NCBI GenBank assembly: GCA_003520285.1
Contig: DOVB01000275.1
Coordinates: 1-10,171, forward strand
Reading direction: 5' to 3'
Length of the DNA stretch: 10,171 nucleotides
From: Halieaceae bacterium
Lineage (GTDB): Bacteria; Pseudomonadota; Gammaproteobacteria; Pseudomonadales; Halieaceae
Below, one piece after another: positions 7,370 through 10,171 of the stretch (position 1 is its first letter; each line of letters starts with the position of its first letter). The notes under the pieces are model-generated. The model was not told where the DNA came from. It made no database searches and worked only from the letters and a program-made list of their open reading frames with translations. The position numbers and the translations under genes are program-made.

Positions 7370-8461
7370 TCAATCTTCGTCGGTTTGGAGTGCGCCAAGT
7401 ACCACGTTCACTGTTTCCACATCACCATTGTCTTTCGTCAATGTCACCTTGACGATGTCTCCGGGTCTGAGCAGAGCAATGCGGTGCATGGTGATGCGCC
7501 CGTCGGTGACGGCCTCGTCGTTGATCGCCGTAATGACATCGCCCGGCTCAATACCAGCTCGATCGGCTGGTCCACCGGTACTGGTCTGAGTCACCAGTAG
7601 CGCGCCTTGAGTCATTGTCTGCTGATCTCGTAGTACGAGTGGTTGAACACTCACGCCCATCCAGCCGCGAATAACGCGCCCGTAATCAATAATATCTTGA
7701 GCGACAAAAAGCGCGAGATTAATGGGTACGGCAAGACCAATTCCGATCCCTGCAGAAGCGCTGCCGCCACCGGTGTAGATTAAAGAATTGATGCCCAATA
7801 ATTCGCCTTGGGTGTTAATCAGTGCGCCGCCGGAATTCCCCATATGAATGGTCGCATCCGTTTGGATGTAGTCTTCATAATAGGCCCCACCTTGGAAGCC
7901 GTAGCGCCCGAGCGCAGAAATAATGCCTTGTGTCACTGAATGTCCAAATCCGAGTGGATTCCCAATGGCCAGCACGACGTCGCCGACACGCACGCGGTTG
8001 GAGTCTCCCATAACTGCTGGATACAGGTCTTGAAGATCTATTTTCAAGACTGCCAGATCGGTTGCAGGATCGGCGCCGATGATCTCAGCATTCGCTGTTC
8101 GATTGTCGTTCAGCAACACCTGAATAGCATCGGCGTCGGTAATGACGTGGCGGTTGGTCAGTATAATGCCATCTTCTGATAAAATGACGCCCGAACCGAG
8201 AGAGCGCTCAATCCGCTGTTCTCTGGATCGAGATCTGGGGTCGTACCGATTCAAGCGTGGGTCGGCTGCTTCGTTGACCAGCTTTGCAGTATAAATGTTG
8301 ACCACCGAGGGCGTGGCTTTTGCGACCGCCGTGGCATAGCTGGCGACCTCGAGGCCGGGCGCGTCTGAGAGAGCGTCTCTGCGAGTCAGGTCGAGGATAA
8401 AAACAGACAGGGCGAGACCCGCGATAATCGGCCAAAACCAGTTTGAAAAAAAACCTTGCAT
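7370..8461 (-). CDS. degS: DegS/AlgW-type site-1 serine protease (envelope stress sensor)
   Basis: DegS (AlgW in Pseudomonas) is an inner-membrane-anchored, periplasmic HtrA-family protease. It senses misfolded outer-membrane proteins through its PDZ domain and makes the first cut in the anti-sigma factor RseA/MucA, releasing sigmaE/AlgU. The 363 residues comprise an N-terminal membrane anchor at about 8-23 (WFWPIIAGLALSVFIL), a trypsin-like domain, and a single PDZ domain at about 267-358. The triad is His105 (LTNRHVI), Asp135 (PATDLAVLKID) and Ser210 (GNSGGAL). The sequence before the serine is HMGNSGG; E. coli DegS has NHGNSGG there. One PDZ domain and an uncleaved anchor favour DegS/AlgW over the two-PDZ, secreted DegP/DegQ. 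The ATG at 8461 has no strong Shine-Dalgarno. An unrelated HtrA role is possible but less likely. Confidence 0.93.
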   Translation of the reverse strand: MQGFFSNWFWPIIAGLALSVFILDLTRRDALSDAPGLEVASYATAVAKATPSVVNIYTAKLVNEAADPRLNRYDPRSRSREQRIERSLGSGVILSEDGIILTNRHVITDADAIQVLLNDNRTANAEIIGADPATDLAVLKIDLQDLYPAVMGDSNRVRVGDVVLAIGNPLGFGHSVTQGIISALGRYGFQGGAYYEDYIQTDATIHMGNSGGALINTQGELLGINSLIYTGGGSASAGIGIGLAVPINLALFVAQDIIDYGRVIRGWMGVSVQPLVLRDQQTMTQGALLVTQTSTGGPADRAGIEPGDVITAINDEAVTDGRITMHRIALLRPGDIVKVTLTKDNGDVETVNVVLGALQTDED

Positions 8462-8466
8462 GACAG

Positions 8467-8496
8467 TTCACTCTGCTGTTTCGTGCAGAGTATACG
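8467..8496 (+). promoter_or_regulatory. Candidate promoter for the Nif3-family gene
   Basis: TTCACT (8467-8472) and TATACG (8491-8496) are separated by 18 bp and each match four of six sigma70 consensus positions. Transcription would begin about 15 bases before the Nif3-family ATG's surroundings, leaving a short leader with AGGAG at 8506-8510. On the opposite strand TATACT (8494-8489) could serve as -10 for degS, so the two promoters would overlap. Both calls are tentative. Confidence 0.35.
8470..8491. repeat. Inverted repeat in the degS / Nif3-family divergent spacer
   Basis: ACTCTGC (8470-8476) and GCAGAGT (8485-8491) form a perfect 7-bp inverted repeat around an 8-base centre, all within the 56-bp spacer. 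It touches the putative -10 sequences of both directions and lies 9 bases upstream of the degS start codon. It could be a repressor operator or a hairpin in the degS leader. No T-run follows on either strand, so it is not an intrinsic terminator. Confidence 0.5.
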
Positions 8497-8517
8497 CGCT
8501 AAAACAGGAGAGTTCAT

Positions 8518-9282
8518 ATGTCAGTAAGTCGAGATGACGTTGTGATGGCATTAGAGACCTTGCTCCAGAGCTCATCATTTCAGGATTATTGTCCTAATGG
8601 GCTTCAGGTAGAGGGCTCGACAACCGTCACCAAACTTGCAACGGCAGTCACAGCGAGTATGAGTGCGATTCAAGCGGCGCGAGAGTGGGGTGCGGATACT
8701 TTGCTGGTGCATCACGGCTATTTTTGGCGCGGTGAGAGCGCCACTTTGGTTGGCATGAAAAAGCGTCGAGTGGCGCAACTGATCAGCGCCGATATGAACT
8801 TACTGGCTTACCACCTACCCCTTGACTATCACCTTGAGCTTGGCAATAACACGGCATTAGGGCAGGAATTAGCGCGGTACTTACCGCCGTTTGAGCAGAC
8901 GATGGGGCACGCGGAACAGCCCATTTGGCAGGGGTGTTTTGCGACGCCGTGCGATCCAGCGACGTTCTCAGAGGGCTTGGGTCGGGCTGTCTCACGAGCT
9001 CCGTTGTGGATTGATGGCGGCAGTAAGTCCATTACGCGCTTTGGTTGGTGCACTGGGGGTGCTCAAGACTTAATCGATGCCGCGGCTCAAATGAACCTAG
9101 AGGCGTTTATTTCAGGTGAGATTTCGGAGCGGACAACTCACAGTGCAAGAGAGCAGGGCATTCATTTTTTTGCAGCCGGCCATCACGCCACCGAGCGTTA
9201 CGGGGTGCAGCGGTTGGGGGCGTGGTTGTCTTCAAGGTTCGCCATCGAGCACCGATTTTTTGATCTTGATAACCCTGCTTAG
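8518..9282 (+). CDS. Nif3-like dinuclear metal-centre protein (YbgI family)
   Basis: This is a member of the widespread Nif3/YbgI/DUF34 family, which forms hexameric toroids with a two-metal site in each subunit. The biochemical function is unsettled; annotations as GTP cyclohydrolase I type 2 are based on weak evidence. The 254 residues (E. coli YbgI is 247) show NGLQVEG (27-33), LLVHHGYFWRGE (62-73), LAYHLPLDYHLELGNN (96-111) and AAGHHATERYGVQ (219-231). His65, His66, Asp103, His222 and Glu226 are the likely metal ligands, matching the YbgI set. The ATG has AGGAG (8506-8510) seven bases upstream. It is divergent from degS and convergent with zapG, 11 bp from the latter's stop, so it probably forms a single-gene transcript. 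Confidence 0.95.
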   Translation: MSVSRDDVVMALETLLQSSSFQDYCPNGLQVEGSTTVTKLATAVTASMSAIQAAREWGADTLLVHHGYFWRGESATLVGMKKRRVAQLISADMNLLAYHLPLDYHLELGNNTALGQELARYLPPFEQTMGHAEQPIWQGCFATPCDPATFSEGLGRAVSRAPLWIDGGSKSITRFGWCTGGAQDLIDAAAQMNLEAFISGEISERTTHSAREQGIHFFAAGHHATERYGVQRLGAWLSSRFAIEHRFFDLDNPA

Positions 9283-9293
9283 CTGGGATTAAT

Positions 9294-9743
9294 TCAGGCG
9301 GAGCGTTCGTTAAGGCCGTAGCGCTCATTCAACATTCCCGGTTCATCGGGAGATGTTTTGGGGGCGTAATCCAGCGGCGGCTTGCGACTCTGATAATCTA
9401 CCACGGGATCTGTCTCGGCCGACTCGATGGCTTGCACGAGAGTTTGAGGCAGCTGATTTTGGTCGCACAAGGCGGAAGCACCTTCTGACAAATGTTCGTA
9501 CACGGATCGATAATTCTGTGTCAGTTGGCCGACAAGCCTCGCCGTTTCGCTAAAGTGCTGGTTGACGTCTTGTTGGTACTGCGCGTGTTTTTCTTCCAAG
9601 GCAGACAAGGATTCCTCAAGCTCCGCTTCTCGGCTATCGCTCGGTTGAGCGCCATGCTTACCCGCGTACCACCCGGCCAAAAAGGCAATGGCAGTGAGGA
9701 GCAGACCGGCGATGATGAGTGTTACTGACGTTAGTTCAATCAC
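9294..9743 (-). CDS. zapG: ZapG (YhcB, DUF1043) cell envelope/division protein
   Basis: YhcB/ZapG is a small inner-membrane protein that links cell division, peptidoglycan synthesis and envelope growth in gammaproteobacteria. The 149-residue product (E. coli YhcB is 132) has one N-terminal membrane helix (about 4-22, TSVTLIIAGLLLTAIAFLAGW). A glutamate-rich coiled coil (about 38-60) and the family signature YQQDVNQHFSETARLVGQL and YRSVYEHLSEGA (about 62-95) follow, then a disordered polar tail. I place the start at GTG 9743-9741, with AGAGGA at 9756-9751 seven bases upstream. The frame opens further to an ATG at 9833 but that would put 30 non-conserved residues before the membrane helix and cover the promoter. 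In E. coli yhcB also lies between zapE and deg genes, which supports the call. Confidence 0.93.
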   Translation of the reverse strand: MIELTSVTLIIAGLLLTAIAFLAGWYAGKHGAQPSDSREAELEESLSALEEKHAQYQQDVNQHFSETARLVGQLTQNYRSVYEHLSEGASALCDQNQLPQTLVQAIESAETDPVVDYQSRKPPLDYAPKTSPDEPGMLNERYGLNERSA

Positions 9744-9766
9744 AATGAAGTCCTCTATGAAGTGCG

Positions 9767-9795
9767 AGTATAGCCCTAATTTAAAAATTTCTGAA
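9767..9795 (-). promoter_or_regulatory. Candidate sigma70 promoter for zapG
   Basis: On the minus strand TTCAGA (9795-9790) and TATACT (9772-9767) are separated by 17 bp, with an A/T-rich spacer. Transcription would start near 9760, giving a leader of under 20 nt that still includes the AGAGGA ribosome-binding site. This supports the GTG start at 9743 over the upstream ATG. Confidence 0.45.
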
Positions 9796-9815
9796 TGCTT
9801 TGTCGCGTCAGTAAC

Positions 9816-9844
9816 TTGCCTCTTTCGATTCACATCGCTAGAGT
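9816..9844 (+). promoter_or_regulatory. Candidate sigma70 promoter for zapE
   Basis: TTGCCT (9816-9821) and TAGAGT (9839-9844) have the ideal 17-bp spacing, each matching four of six consensus positions. It lies 34 bases before the first possible zapE ATG. It is back-to-back with, and does not overlap, the zapG promoter. Confidence 0.3.
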
Positions 9845-9878
9845 TTCGCGCTGACTTCCTGCCTCCGAGATCGTTTGA

Positions 9879-10171
9879 ATGAGTGTCCCCAAGCTAATGA
9901 GCCCCAGTCAGCGCTACAGTGAGCAATTGCGCACTGGTGTGCTCCTGCCGGATGGTGATCAAGCTCGCGCTATAGAGTTGCTTGAGGACTTGTATCAGCG
10001 GCTTGTGGCACCGGTGCCATGGCTGCAGCGCAAACTACCGTGGCGTTCCAAGCCAGGCCCCCAGACCGGCCTCTACCTGTGGGGTGGGGTAGGTCGTGGC
10101 AAAACTCACTTGCTCGATTTGTTTTTTGATTCCCTGCCACCTGAGCTCGGTCTTTTTCAGTTCAAGACGCA
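9879..10171 (+). CDS. zapE: ZapE (AFG1-like cell division ATPase), N-terminal part, cut by window end
   Basis: ZapE is an AAA+-type P-loop ATPase of the AFG1 family that affects FtsZ ring stability and is needed for division under stress. The frame runs from 9879 to the window edge and encodes 97 complete residues. It includes RYSEQLRTG (12-20), a helical N-terminal part, then TGLYLWGGVGRGKTHLLDLFFDSLP (63-87), in which GGVGRGKT (69-76) is the Walker A motif typical of this family. The start is uncertain: the ATG at 9879 gives MSVPKLMSPSQRY, while the in-frame ATG at 9897 gives MSPSQRYSEQL, which aligns better with how pseudomonad homologues begin. Neither has a strong Shine-Dalgarno. The gene is divergent from zapG, as expected for this conserved neighbourhood. 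Confidence 0.95.
   Translation, partial: MSVPKLMSPSQRYSEQLRTGVLLPDGDQARAIELLEDLYQRLVAPVPWLQRKLPWRSKPGPQTGLYLWGGVGRGKTHLLDLFFDSLPPELGLFQFKT

Noticed and set aside
7360..7380. Intrinsic terminator between hisD and degS
   Set aside because: Only two bases separate the stop codons, and no GC-rich hairpin followed by a T-run is visible on either strand.
9744..9833. A 30-codon upstream extension of zapG to the ATG at 9833
   Set aside because: The GTG at 9743 has a well-placed AGAGGA and gives the usual short N-terminus before the membrane helix; the extension covers the likely promoter.

Overview
The window is a block of conserved chromosomal housekeeping genes from a gammaproteobacterium. The antiporter-kdsD-kdsC-lptC-lptA series, the divergent mlaC-ibaG-murA series, and degS close to zapG and zapE are classic gammaproteobacterial neighbourhoods. 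The murA-hisG-hisD order and the short form of HisG resemble Pseudomonas and related marine lineages (Cellvibrionales-like) more than enterics. Base composition looks even at roughly 50-55% G+C. I see no mobile elements, tRNA or rRNA genes, CRISPR arrays or signs of recent transfer. The genus cannot be fixed from the sequence alone.

Layout. Positions 1-3046 (minus strand) form a tightly packed envelope operon. It reads, in transcription order: a YrbG-type calcium/sodium antiporter, kdsD, kdsC, lptC and the first 14 codons of lptA. Every junction overlaps (ATGA, ATGA, TGATG, then a 17-nt overlap). KdsD and KdsC make the Kdo precursor for the LPS inner core; LptC and LptA carry finished LPS across the periplasm.

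Positions 3047-3194 are a compact divergent promoter region with a near-consensus sigma70 promoter for the right-hand operon. Positions 3195-7367 (plus strand) hold mlaC, ibaG, murA, hisG and hisD, all tightly spaced. The group mixes outer-membrane lipid transport, Fe-S/BolA-type function, the first committed step of peptidoglycan synthesis, and the first and last steps of histidine synthesis. The mlaF, mlaE, mlaD and mlaB genes that usually accompany mlaC are absent here, and hisC does not follow hisD.

Positions 7370-8461 (minus) encode a DegS/AlgW periplasmic protease, convergent with hisD and only 2 bp from it. A 56-bp divergent spacer with an inverted repeat separates it from a Nif3/YbgI-family gene (8518-9282, plus). 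ZapG (YhcB, 9294-9743, minus) is convergent with that gene and divergent from zapE (9879 onward, plus, cut by the window end). ZapG and ZapE are both linked to envelope growth and cell division.

No undescribed multi-gene system is evident. The points most worth a second look are the solitary mlaC, an 11-codon reading frame linking ibaG to murA by stop/start overlaps, the overlapping divergent promoters, and the inverted repeat between degS and the Nif3-family gene.
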